This document shows, piece after piece, positions 24,546 through 36,310 of a DNA stretch of 64,000 nt (positions are counted from its first letter, which is position 1; each line of letters starts with the position of its first letter). The stretch lies in NCBI GenBank assembly GCA_035048815.1, contig JAUCBN010000036.1, positions 9,496,001 through 9,560,000 of the forward strand, read 5' to 3'. The notes under the pieces are model-generated. The model was not told the DNA's origin. It saw nothing but the letters and a program-made list of their open reading frames with translations, and did no database searches. The DNA comes from Abelmoschus esculentus. Lineage: Eukaryota; Streptophyta; Magnoliopsida; Malvales; Malvaceae. The position numbers and the translations under genes were made by a program.

Positions 24546-26089
24546 ATATCAATAGGTCCAATGATTCGATAACAATGATTTTGACCCTTAGGTCCATGTC
24601 AATGAGTCCAATGATCCATACCAATATCAATAACAATGATAACATTATAAATGTTTCAATGTCATGATCAATAATCAATGTTTTGATGATTCAATGCTTG
24701 CACAATACCAATGCAATTAAGAAAGCTTACCATAGCCTTGTATGAGTCTCAATGTCATTCCATACCAATATTATGCTACATGTCAATAATAAACAATGAA
24801 ATGAGATGGGAAAAGCTCCTAGCTTTGTCCCATGACTCTACTACACTCACCTTGTTAAAGAGCTTCTAAGGTTCTTCAATGAAAACTTCTTTACCCATAG
24901 CTTGACTAGGACTTGATGATAAATCCTTGTGGTAAACTGAAAGAAAACAAGTTTCTTATTCATATAGTATACCAGAAGTATTCAGATAAGCTTATATGTT
25001 TAAGCTTTAGGTAACCTATACAAATAACCGAATACTTAAATTATTTACCGATATAGGTAACTAGATACTTGAACTGTTTACCCATATTGGTAATTGAATA
25101 CTTGAACTGTTTACCTATACTGGTAATTAAGCGTAACACTCAAACTGAATATTTGAATTGTTTACCAATACAGGTTATTATATGTAACAGTCCTCTACGA
25201 CTTTAACTAGACAAAACCATGAAAATTGTTGTTAACAATTCTAACCATGAAAGATGCATTTTTGAGCTTACATAAGCTTATAATCAATAATAGTTTCATA
25301 CTATGACCTTAAAACGTATGGGTCTTAACATCAATCTTTCAAGTATTCTTCTTGAAATAAACATAAACTAACCATGGAATTCAACAATAGGAAAAGGGGA
25401 TTTACTCACCAACTCATTAGCTTTGATTTGGTGCCTTAAAATCAATCAAACAACAAAGATGGAATTAAGGTGCTTGGTGAGCTTAAGGAAGAAGACAACA
25501 ATGGTGGTGCTTGCTTTCTTTGCTTAGAAAGTTGATGGAAAAGATGATAAAATTTCCTTATAACTTTCTCTTGGTTATTTATGTACTTAGCTAACCTTTT
25601 CTTCAGCTTCCATAAATGTTTCCCACAATACCGTGTGAAGGCCAATGATGGAGTGCCTCTAATTAAACCAATGGAAAGCTTTCCTTCCTATGAAGGAAAG
25701 TTAAATTCTTTAATTTAATATTCCTTTCTTATCTTCCTTTTGGTTAATTGAAAGTTGTCATAATTTTATGACAATCCAATCCAAAGCCCACGTGAATTTA
25801 GCCACCCAAGGAGGTTACTAGCACCTTTAATTGGTAAAATTACGAGGTTAGTCCCTCAACTTTTTAAAGTTTACACTTTTGCTCTCGAACTTTCAACCTT
25901 TTGCAATCTACTCACCAAACAACTTTTAAATCTTTTTCAATAAGTCCTTAAGTCGGAATTACACTCAATTATAGTTCTATTACACAATAATTGAGTACAA
26001 AAGGTTTCGATATTACATTTTCGATTTTCCGGTGCAAAATTCCGATCATCGAGACATAATCCGACTAGATCGGTTTTGGGGATGTTACA
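24546..26089 (-). repeat. LTR of element E, right part
   Basis: This continues the LTR broken by element F and ends GGTTTTGGGGATGTTACA on the forward strand. It contains a tandem array at about 25019-25190 (four units of roughly 45 bp with ACTGTTTACC..GGTAATT). The ORF at 25442-25645 on the reverse strand is not recognisable. The following sequence is from element G, so E appears to have inserted into G. Confidence 0.75.
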
Positions 26090-26280
26090 TACCCACTGAA
26101 GAAATTGTCAAAGAAGAAGGAGAAGTCGACAAACCTTTTCAAAGGACACCACCTACAAGAGTTCAGCCGCCCCGACAAACCAAAACTCAACCATAACCAG
26201 CAAAGAAATCAAAAATGAAAAAATCAGCAGCAAGACCTCGAAAATTGATTGTTACCAACAGCTCTTTAGAGTCCATTTAA
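26090..26280 (+). pseudogene. C-terminal end of the env-like ORF, element G
   Basis: The reading frame gives TEEIVKEEGEVDKPFQRTPP, a stop in the middle, then KKSAARPRKLIVTNSSLESI ending at about 26280. It resembles the basic end of the element F ORF (QPPRSGKKAKLMATRKLNLK, 22455-22530), including a shared RTQPP/RVQPP-R motif. Function unknown. Confidence 0.55.
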
Positions 26281-26360
26281 TCTTTACACCTTTATGCTAC
26301 TTTTATTTCTTTACTTATTCATCTTCATATTTTGTTTCCTGATGTGTGCCACTAATATAA

Positions 26361-26396
26361 GCATTGAGGAAAATGCTCAGTTCGAGTTTGAGGGTA
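26361..26396 (+). other. Hairpin plus internal polypurine-like tract, element G
   Basis: GCATTGAGGAAAATGC forms a 5-bp stem. GAGTTTGAGGGTA follows at 26384-26396. It is the counterpart of 22565-22602 in element F. Confidence 0.6.
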
Positions 26397-26719
26397 TAGA
26401 TTCAATGCCGAGACAACTCACTGTCGTGACCTTACCATGAAAGGAAGTATTTAAGTTGTTTTTGAAAAAAAATTATGTCCACCACCTTACTTGAAATATT
26501 GTCCATACTTTTGCACTACATCTAATTTTTAGGCTATAGAAATCTTTCTTCTTACCATGATTAGATCCTATTTGGAAAGCTAATTTTAGAATACTTAAGG
26601 AAGAAAACTTAGAAGCTTGCTATAAGGTTGATCGTAAAAACACTTTTGAGACTTGTTTGACTATAGGAATTCTTTTAATGAACTTAGGTGATAAAGACTT
26701 AGATTTTTGGAAATGTTGA

Positions 26720-26873
26720 CTAGAGGTGCCTATCACCGGCTCTAGGAATCACTCTTCTTCATGCTAGAGATACCCAAAATTGGCTCTAGTTTGCTAAAAA
26801 GACTATCAAAAGAAAAAAAAAGGAAATCTTGATGAGAAAACACAATCCTTGAGGTACCCGAAATTGGCTTAGG
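26720..26873 (+). repeat. Three bulged-hairpin repeats, element G
   Basis: Copies lie at 26720-26745, 26764-26789 and 26848-26873, with CTAGAG at one side and GGCTCTAG (or GGCTTAGG) at the other. They match the triplet in element F in number and placement but differ in sequence. Confidence 0.65.
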
Positions 26874-27126
26874 TAATTATTGTTTTAAGAAGAGAACATC
26901 AATTCCAAGTCTACTTGTCTTGAACTTAGAGTTTGTCTAAGAAAGCCTTTAATCAAACTTGTCCACAAAAATGCACACACTCACAAAATCTTATAGCTTG
27001 ATTCCGAGTAAACCTTAGTTAACCGAAAGGTTAAGTCTAAAGAATAGGCATAGTTATAGTGGGGAGAATAGATGAAAACGTAAAACCAATCGAAAATAAG
27101 GTTTGGCAATTTGATGGTTTGCATTG

Positions 27127-27160
27127 CTTGAGGACAAGAAATAGTTCGAGTTTGGGGGTG
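27127..27160 (+). other. Hairpin and polypurine tract of element G
   Basis: CTTGAGGACAAG is followed by GAGTTTGGGGGTG at 27148-27160, directly before the LTR start TGATAAGTGC. Confidence 0.8.
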
Positions 27161-28483
27161 TGATAAGTGCTCAAATGATTATCACTTTTTACACCTTTCA
27201 TGGACAATAATCACTTAATCTACACCTACTTGAACTAATCCATGTACTTAATATGAGATATTTAGATATTTTGCTTTTGTGACTTATAAAGATGATATTT
27301 ATAGAAAATGCAAGCTTGCTGGCACTTTTTTGTATTTGCAGGTAGATCAGATGTTGCGATAGTAATTGAGGCCTATGCGGTATCTAAGGCCGCGGCAGCA
27401 CCTGAAGGACAAATATTGATATTGTAGGCGATCTGAAGAGAAAAATGAGTTGGACGATTTAAGGCAAGCAACATAAGAATCGAATCTATGAAGCGCATAG
27501 AAAGTCAAAGTTAAAGGACACGCGGGAAAAGAATCTTTGTGAGAATAAACTTGGAAATAAAACAAATATTTTTATTTATGTACTTAACTTGTGTTTTACT
27601 CCAAGTTTTATTCCTACTTAGGAAAGCTTTACCCTAGGTCAAGCCTATATAAACCATAGTCGTCCAAGGAAGAAAGAGACATCATACTAGAGAGCCGGAT
27701 TAGAGAGTTCAATTTTAGATTTTAGAGTTTTCTTTACTTTCCATTATGTTCTAATTTCTTTAGGCTTAGGTAAAAGTTGTAAAGTATTTGTGAGGGGATA
27801 TTGAACTTTGTTTTCTTGTTTCAATGCAATAAAATATCAAGGTTTGCTTATTATTGGTCATTCATTGTTCTTGCATTCAAGCTCGGGAGATAAGTTTGTG
27901 AGAAATCCATTTATCTAATATCAAGAGAGTTAGATTCAAGAAAGGAATAGTACGGTATTTTTCTAGTAGGAAAATACTAACTCGGCCTAGGAATAGGTTA
28001 GAGTTTTAGCGGCTAAAAGAAGTGTAGGATTGGTTAGTGATTATAATTGATTCACGCTGGGAGGTTTCATCAAGGACTAGTCATCAATAGTACCTCAACT
28101 TAGGGATAAGTGGATTCATCAAAGGACACTTTGCTGAATCCTAGTAAAGTCCAACCAAGAACAAGGGATTGTCGCCACGGACGTAGCTCATCACTAATGA
28201 AGCAGTAAAACTACAGTGCTGCAGAGGCAGTGTTGTGTGATTGTATTGGACAAAAACAAGTGAATTGAATCCACTATACAACACAACTGGATCCTGGCCA
28301 CTTTCCTAATCTGATTATTTTCTCATTATTTAGTTTGTTTTATTATTCAAGTTATTTAGTTTACTCAAACCCAAATTATCTGTGTTTTTATTTTATTTCT
28401 TTTACAGAGCAAGAAGACGAAAGAAGGCATATTGAGTAGATCAATCCCTTTGGGGACAATATTCGATCCTACTCTGAATTCGT
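27161..28483 (+). repeat. 3' LTR of element G (right end truncated)
   Basis: It starts TGATAAGTGCTCAAATGATT after the polypurine tract. A TATA-like CCTATATAAACC lies near 27642. It follows the general plan of the F LTR (a CTCGGGAGA..AGAAATCC region, then GAGCAAGAAGACGAAAGAAGG near the end) and breaks off near TCTGAATTCG, where Copia sequence begins. No gene is seen. Confidence 0.7.
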
Positions 28484-28660
28484 AATGGGATTCTTTTCGA
28501 CATTTGAGATGTTACCCATAGCAAAACAGACGGTTGGATTAGAGTTTTTCAAGCAATTCCAAGTTCGACAGTAACTTGTGAAACAAATTTAGCTCTCGTG
28601 AAGGATAAAGGCATACAAAATATTTATTCCCCTACTACACTCTTTTCTTCTAAAGGTACA

Positions 28661-30306
28661 TCAACATGAATCATCGATTCTAGAGCATCTGATCACATGA
28701 CTGGTAATAGAGAATTATTCCTTAATTTTTTAGATTCATCTTCAACAAGTTCTATTAAAATAGTCGATGGCTCTTTCTGTCCTATCAAAGAAAGTGACCC
28801 AGTCCTCGTTAATGATAACTTGTTGCTTGAAGATGTTCTGTTTGTTCCTAATCTTGCCTGCAATCTCATCTCTATTAGTAAACTCTCCAAGAATTTGAAG
28901 TGTTCATTACAATTTACTGAATTTGGTTGTTTTTAATAGGCAATGAATTCAAGGAAAATGCTTGGCAATGCTAGCTTACAAAATGATCTTTTTGTCCTTC
29001 TCGGTAATCAATAATCTACCATACCAAATACTTCTTTCTCTTTTACTTCTTTAGGACAAATTGATAATATTATATTGTGGCATTTTAGGTTAGGGCATCC
29101 TAATTTCAATTATCTTGCTAAATTATTCACTAAATTGTTTGTTAATAAAAATTCAAGTTCTTTTAAATGCCATATATGTCCTCTTGCTAAACAGACAAAA
29201 ACATCTTATTTATAAACTCTCTACAAACCTTCCCAACCTTTTTCATTAATTCATAGTAATATTTGGGGTCCTTCTCGAGTGAAGAATGTAAATGGTAGTA
29301 GGTGGTTTGTCACTTTCATTGATGATCATAGTAGGATAAATCTGAAGTAGCCTCTGCTTTTGAGAAATTTTACAATATGGTTAAAACCCAATTTGGATGT
29401 AAAATTCAGATATTCAAATCTGATAATAGGAATGAATATTTTACCAAGTCATTAGGAGAATTTTTTAACAAAAAGGGGATTGTTCAAATCAGCACTTGCG
29501 TGGATACATCACAATAAAATGGGGTTGCAAAAAGAAAAAAAATAGGCATTTGTTATCGATTACTAGGTCTTTGGTGTTCACTAGTAACACTCCTAAGTAT
29601 TTGTGGAGCGAGGCTTTGTTAACTACGACCTATCTCATTAATCGAATGCCTAGTAAGGTTTTACAATATAGAAAATCTAGAGCTATTTTTTTGGAGAGTT
29701 ACCCATATTTTAAACCATTGTCATCTATTTCTCCTTTTAAAGTTTTGGTTTGCATTGTATTTGTAAAAGATTTTGCTCCCTCTATGTCAAAACTAGACCC
29801 TAAATCTTTGAAGTGTGTCTTGGTAGGGTATTCTTCACTTAAGAAGGACTACAAATGTTATCATCCTCCTCAAAAAAATTTTACTTCATTGGATGTCACC
29901 TTTTTTGAACATGAACCTTATTTTCACTCGAATGAAAATCAGGGGGAGAATAGTGATGTATTTCAGCTTCTCAGAAAACAGATTTATTCTTCAGATTTAT
30001 TTGTTAATAATCCTTTATCATTTGAACCTGATAACTCTTCTACTTATACACCTATAACTTTTCATCCTTCACCTGTTGTTACTACTCCTCAATTCTCACC
30101 TAAACCTCCCTCTTAAACTCCTTAACCCTCTAAGCAATTGAAAGTTTACACCGGAAAACAGAAAACTATTTCAGAGACTATTTTGCAATATGACACTAAC
30201 CTAGAATTGGACTTGAGTTCAGTTACCAATGAGAATGATGAAGTTCATGTTCTAATCGAGATTCCTTCCTCATTACCTGGGGTTGATAATTTTTTAATTG
30301 CTAAAA
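28661..30306 (+). pseudogene. Copia protease and integrase fragment
   Basis: The protease motif DSRASDHMTG (about 28677) has DSR where Copia normally has DSG, and the tryptophan before it has become a stop. Then come LLLEDVLFVPNLACNLISIS, the pre-integrase motif WHFRLGHPNFNYLAKLF (about 29080), CHICPLAKQTKTSY and integrase IHSNIWGPSRVKN..FVTFIDDHSR (about 29255-29335). Frameshifts near 29350-29560 damage the integrase centre. The C-terminal half (TTTYLINRMPSKVL, LVGYSSLKKDYKCYHP, VTFFEHEPYF) is open from 29496 to 30116. It is not functional. Confidence 0.88.
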
Positions 30307-33300
30307 TGTAACCCCCTTAGCCCGGCTTAGACGGAACCAGCACTAATGGGTCACACGGGGAATATCGAACCAAACCCGTGAGGGTCCGATCCAATAAACA
30401 ACCCTGAAAACCGTAATACTTTTTTTATCTTACCTAGATGCACGATTATTCTCCTATGTGTAATTAACTCAAGTAAGACAGAGACAGTCGCAGTTCGTTC
30501 ATTATAAGTAAATCAATCAAACACATACATGATTAAGGACCAAAAACGTAAGGGACTAATTTACATCATCATATTCACAAACAATCCATCGGATAACAAT
30601 TAAGTAAGCTTAAAACATTCGTCATACAATGAGAGATCAAACGAGGTATCTTAGTTAATCGATTCTATGTTCTAACATTTATGGGCTTAATTGCAAAACA
30701 TGTAACATTATGTATTTCTTTCATCTTATATCATACGATGAGTATTCGGATTAAGACATGAATCAAGGTGTCACAACATCACCTAAAATTACACATAAAT
30801 TCTCTGTATTTGTTACTAAATTAAATCCTACGTTTCATGCATTCAAAACTCTCAAATTGTCCATTCTAGGCCAGGTGTTTCGAAATAGCCCTTAGGGTGT
30901 TTCGGAACACGTATGCCCAGGGAACCTATGGTTCGAACTATGGTCATCTGTTTCAAAACCATCTTAGGGGTGTTTCGGAACAGTCACGTCCAGTAGCATT
31001 TGGTACTGAACCCTAGTTCGATACAGATGCTCAAATAGGCATAGGGGTATCGATACTGCCACAGGGTGTTTCGATACCCCCTGTATTCTGGACGAGGTGA
31101 GACGTAAAAGCTCATTTAAACCAATCCAAACATAATCGTTAATAACCCAAAACTATATGCAACATTCCTAGGCATCCCATCATCATGTTCACACCTTAAA
31201 ACATTTGGAAAGTTCACAAAGAGACCTATAGGCATGCTTCCTAAAGTATGAATAGCAACAACATATCAATCATACTATTACATGCTTCCACAACTCAAAC
31301 AAAACAAAGTTCAACAATTAACATTCAATCAATAATGATTTTATTACATCATAAACCAAAGCCTAAGTACATATTTCCCCTATAGATTGTGTTACACATT
31401 GCCTTGCCCAATTTATTTGCCAAAAACATACCAAATTCAATGTGATCTTCCCCTTGGTTTCCTTGCCTCGAACGAAGCTCCAAGTGCCCTTATTTTTCTG
31501 CAAAGATGAAAAGAAAGCTTAAGCAAACATGCTTAGTGAGGTAGCTCCACAAAAGATCATCAATGCATCTTTTTAAAACCATATTGAAATCATAATTTGC
31601 AATACTTTGTTAAATCATGCATGCCAATATTATATGCCCAATTTCATTTAATCATATGCATCCTTGAGTTCACATATACTTATCAAAATAATTTATAAAT
31701 GATGCTCAAACCTCTTCTCAATTTCATGTATGTATATTGGCTTTCTAGTGATCACTTAATGTAAACCTTGGGTTCACCGAATACACGGATCCATGAGGCA
31801 TTTGTCTCGTCATGACACGAAGTCACCATTGACATCACACGAAGTCACCATTAGTACTACCACGCACGATCGGACACATAGTCACCCTTGTTACGTGTAG
31901 GCGGCTCTACCACGCACGGTTGGACACAAAGTCACCCTTGTTACTTGTAGGCGATATTTTGTATTCTCAGTTTTGATTATAGTGCACTTAAGACAATCCT
32001 AATGACATGTCATTCGTATTCGAATCTAAAGTTAGTGTCACTAAGCCAATATCATAATCAAATGTGCATGATAACTTGCTGCTCATAATGCACGCATAAC
32101 ATGTTCAACAAATGAACCAAAAGCCATACCCAAAGGCACCATCATGTATAAGGCAATTAACCACATATATTTCAAATCATTTCTCATAATTTTTCATAAT
32201 CATGGATGCTAAATAAGCTATGCATTTCAGCAAGTATCTCTCATGTATGCATCAATTTAAAACATGATTCCATAAATTCCATTGCATTACCAATAAAATA
32301 CCTTTGTCGAAAATAGCCGAAACTCATATCGGTTCATTAAAACAAATACTTTACTTACTCTTGAACTATGGAAGGTTTTCACACTCTTCCATAGCCCCCC
32401 AAAACAGAACGTACCAAACACGATTCGCTTTTAAATCCGTAACCACTCACCAACAAGCGAAACGAGCTTTCGCCGCTTTCCGGTGAACGCACCAACGAAC
32501 CAACAATCAAGCTTCTTCTTGTACCTCTTCTAAAACATTAAAAACAGATTATTCTCACATCATAACATACTCAAACCAACAGCCACATCCGAACACCGTT
32601 AAACTACCGAAAACTTAGCCAAAAAGATCGAAAACTAAGCCGAAACGTAACCGAACAACATCAGCCCAAAACCTAACAAATCTAACATCTAATCCACCAC
32701 AATTATGATCCAAAAACACATCCAAACCATCCTTATACCTCCAGCAACACTTAAGCATCTAAAACAGCCCATAAAACAACCGAAAAACACCTTAAAACTA
32801 CACCGATTGCATTATTTCGGGATTAAATTAATGTGATATCAAATCAAGACTCAATTAATCATTAAATCAACATAAAAACATGATTGAACTCATATAATTT
32901 CCAGCATTAAATGAGATCCAAAAAGATTTCACAAAAACATCACAAAAACATTAGATCTAACATTAAAAACATAGAATCAAGTGTTTATTCAAAGATTAGC
33001 AAGCTAATACTTGGGAATTTCAATAAAGAACCTTAGAAAAGAATAAAAATCCAGAAAATTACCTTCAAGATCTATTCACCAAAAATATGAGATTTTCCCC
33101 TTCTTGATTCCTTGCAATTTGATGTAGATTTGATGAAATCAATGCTTAGGTTTTGTAAAGGATGGAAAGATGATGCAAGTGATGGAATCTTTGTGGAAAA
33201 AGATGCAAAAATCAGCAAGGAATTGAAGAGAAAAGATGAAGAGAAAGTGGAGAGAAAATGAGAGAAAAAGATGAGAGAAAAAGATGAGAAAAGTGGTTTT

Positions 33301-33734
33301 TGAGAAAAATGATTAAAAATTCAATTAAAGTAATTAAAAATTTATTTTGGTGAATAAATCATCATTAAAAGTTAAAATTGGGTTTATGGCCCTCTAAGGA
33401 TTCTAATTTTAGCTTGCTTTTCAATTTAGTCACTAAAATACATTAACTGCCGAAAATCACCAAATTGGTCCTCCAATTTTTCCAAAAATTACAAATTGGT
33501 CATTTATGCATAATTAAGCATAATTAAAAATCATTATAAAATCCAAATTATTTTCTTTTAATTTGAAACATATTTTTAATATTTCAAACCACCTTCCAAA
33601 TCATTATTTTTCTTAATTAAAAATATCCTTATTTTATTTTTTTCCTGGAATTAATGAACCGGAGAACCCGATTCGACCTGAATCGAATTCACCTAACTAA
33701 GCCTAACTAATAACCCCAAAAACGGGATGTTACA
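30307..33734 (-). mobile_element. Solo LTR of element A family (3428 bp), TSD TAAAA
   Basis: A complete LTR A, TGTAACCCCCTTAG to CGGGATGTTACA on the forward strand, with no internal region. TAAAA at 30302-30306 and 33735-33739 is the 5-bp target site duplication. It lies inside Copia coding sequence. Unequal recombination between two LTRs is the accepted origin of solo LTRs. This is the reference copy for LTR A in the window. It has two copies of the 58-bp tandem repeat near 31860-31950. No gene is seen; ORF 32304-32486 is not conserved. Confidence 0.93.
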
Positions 33735-34228
33735 TAAAAGGAAAGGGATAAGAGAATGTACAAAACATCCCATTCAGAGTTATATTGCTTATGGTAATCT
33801 AATATCATCTTTCAAGGATTTTACAACTTGCTTAGATAAAGAACAAATACTTGACACTATTGAGGAGGCTCTAAATGGTTCTAAATGGAGAAAATTTGTT
33901 GAAGAGGAGATTGAAATACTTGAAAAGAATGGTACTTAGACCATTACAGATTTTTCGCAGGGCAAGAAATTAGCCAGATGCAAGTGGGTGTTCTCCATAA
34001 AATACAACTCTGATGGTAGTATACAAAGGTATAAAGCAAGGTTGGTAGCCAAAGGTTTTACTCAAACCTATGGAATTGATTATAATGAGACTTTTGCTCC
34101 TATAGTTAAGCTAAATACAATTAGAGTTCTCTTAAGTTTGGCAGTAAACAAGGACTGGATGGTGCATCAACTTGACATTAAGAATACCTTTCTTAATGAA
34201 AAATTGGAAGAAGAAGTGTACATGAGAG
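33735..34228 (+). pseudogene. Copia reverse transcriptase, N-terminal fragment
   Basis: Two open stretches (33727-33939 and 33988-34302) give SKWRKFVEEEIEILEKNGT, a stop, then the strongly conserved KLARCKWVFSIKYNSDGS, YKARLVAKGFTQTYGIDYNE, TFAPIVKLNTIRVLLSLA and VHQLDIKNTFLN (normally DVKNAFLHG). Reading ends at EVYMR at 34227, where the MITE is inserted. The 23 residues read past that point belong to the MITE. Confidence 0.9.
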
Positions 34229-34941
34229 TAGGGGTGTTCATTACCGGGCACCCGATTTTTGGGTACCCGAAAAACTGGGTACCCGATTCTTTCATGTCAT
34301 AAAAATTCGGCCCGTGTCCCGGTCCATTTAAATCGAGTATTTATTATCGGGTACCTATAAAACCTGGGTACCCGGCTAATCAGGTAATGGGTACCCGATT
34401 CAAAATTTTTATTTTTTTATTTTTTTATTTTAAAATTAAAAAAGAATTATATATTAAACATATAATTTTAAAATTTTATAATACATAACCAAATATAAAA
34501 ATAAGTGATTTACAGTTAATTTTAAAATATTTGGACGTATATAAAAATTTATATTTATTAAATTTTATCACTAAAATAATGTTAAAAGTATTAATCTCGT
34601 TTTTCTTTCGGTATTAGTAAATTAATAAAAATATATTTAGAAATTTTAAAACTTAAAAATATATAACACAAACATAAAATTAATTTAGAGATTTAAATTT
34701 AATTTTCTATATAAATATTAAAGAAATTTAAAATTAAAATATAGTTTAAAATTAAAATATATATAATAAAACTAGTCGGGTCGGGTACCCGAAAATTAAA
34801 AAAAATAGCCTAAGCCCGGCCCACTAATTCTCAGGTCAGGTACCCGGCCCAATCGAGTAATTTTTTGGGGGGATTATCTGCTATTTTTGTTTTGGGTCGT
34901 CGGGTCGAGTCAATCGGGTTGGGTAATTTTGAACACCCCTA
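34229..34941. mobile_element. hAT-like non-autonomous element (713 bp), 8-bp TSD
   Basis: It has terminal inverted repeats TAGGGGTGTTCA / TGAACACCCCTA, with flanking CATGAGAG (34221-34228) and CATGAGAC (34942-34949), an 8-bp duplication with one change. Removing the element and one flank restores the Copia frame (EVYMR-LPSS). An 8-bp TSD and TAGGGGTG ends are typical of plant hAT elements. The centre is AT-rich and codes for nothing. Both ends hold repeated GGGTACCC palindromes (34240-34395 and 34775-34855), as expected for subterminal transposase-binding motifs. Confidence 0.88.
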
Positions 34942-35285
34942 CATGAGACTACCTTCGAGTTTGAAGTCGATAAAAGGTGATCAGAAAGTTTATAGACTTA
35001 ATAAATCCATCTATGGTTTCAAGCAGTCGCCTAGAGCCTGTTTTGATAGATTCACCAAGGTGATTCTGAAAGCTGGATACAAACAATCCTTAGTAGATCA
35101 TACACTCTTCATTAAGATAACCTCTAATAATAAAAGGGTTATTTTAATAGTATATGTGAACAACATAATTCTGACAGGTGATGATGAGGAAGAGATAAGT
35201 CACTTGAAAAGGGTATTAAATACAGAGTTTGAAACAAAAGACCTAGGAAAACTCAGATACTTTCTAGGCATGGAGGTTGCTAGGT
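34942..35285 (+). pseudogene. Copia reverse transcriptase, C-terminal fragment
   Basis: Open from LPSSLKSIKGDQKVYRLNKS through IYGFKQSPRACFDRFTKVIL to TKDLGKLRYFLGMEVAR. The catalytic YVDD motif reads YVNN (35153-35164): both aspartates are asparagine. These two aspartates bind the metal in all reverse transcriptases, so the enzyme would be dead even without the insertions. Confidence 0.92.
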
Positions 35286-36310
35286 TGTAGAACTAATGTT
35301 TTGATATAATAATTGAAAAATAGTTTTGGACTAATTTGAAAAGATTTCAAAAATGGTTCTTTTGTCCGAACAACTTGAAAATATATTTAATAAGTTTTTT
35401 AGAGATTTTAAAAGTATTTTAAATGATTTAAAAAACTAAAGAAACATTTTTAACCCAGGTGTTTCGATACCATTCATAGTGGTATCGATACAGCCTTGTT
35501 TTAAAAGAAGAAATCACAGTGATATCGATATTGATATCGATACTCTTTCACCACTGTGAGGTTTGGTTTGAACCTTGTTTCGATACCCCCCAACGGTTAT
35601 AAAACAAATTTATAAAAAAAACCAACAACTAGGAGCGGTATCGATACTGGTATCGATACCTGTTCATAAATGCAGGCCAACGATTATTTCTCAAAGAAGG
35701 TATTTCGATACCGGTCTGAGGAAATAAGCCTTGAAATCAGCTCCAAACGGCTCCAAACCAATCCCAACAGTCACCAACGGCTGGAAGCTTATTTGGGATA
35801 ATTAAAGGAAGTCTCAAGCATCAAAAGAAGACTAATGTTTCATTGTAAACAACATTATGATTTAAGAATTATCTTAGACTGTAATTCTCATCATTTGGGG
35901 TAGACAACAGTTTTGAGCTTAATGTTTATGTTTGCTCAAGTGTCTTAGTATTGGGTGAGAGCTTAGATTGCAAACATTAGCCTTGTTAGAAGGATTAAAC
36001 AAGTTTGCTTAAGATTTCTCTTGTTTGAGTGTTCTCCTAAAGTTCGGGTTGTAAACTTTGGATGCTTGATTTGGCTTTGAATCAAGGTTTGTAAGGTTAG
36101 CACTTTAGCCTCAAAAGGTTGAATTCTTTGTAAATTTGGGAAATCCTTAGTGGGAAGCTAAGGTAGTGGATGTAGGCTTGGTCGACCCACTATAAATCCT
36201 TGTGTCTTTATTGTCCATATTTTGCTTCCACAACAAACACCCAAATTAAGTGTTCTTCATCACTTGGCAAGTTATATCGGTTATTTTATCGAGCCACATC
36301 AAGCCCAACA
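35286..36310 (+). mobile_element. Solo LTR (1025 bp) with TSD TAGGT
   Basis: The sequence runs from TGTAGAACTAATG to AAGCCCAACA, flanked by TAGGT at 35281-35285 and 36311-36315. It interrupts Copia between MEVAR and SSKGLVINQRKYVLDLL. It has no ORF. It contains about six GTATCGATAC-type palindromes (35460-35710). Length and ends would suit a Copia-type LTR, but the family cannot be proved without an internal region. Confidence 0.85.

Larger units (their letters stand above)
26090..28483 (+). mobile_element. 3' remnant of Athila-like element 'G'
   Basis: It comprises the end of an env-like ORF, a structured 3' untranslated region, a polypurine tract and an LTR that stops near 28483. It is organised like element F but is clearly diverged from it. 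Everything upstream is lost or lies on the far side of element E. Confidence 0.75.

Noticed and set aside
28484..28660. Copia gag upstream of the protease
   Set aside because: No zinc knuckle or gag motif could be read in any frame; left as unassigned element sequence.
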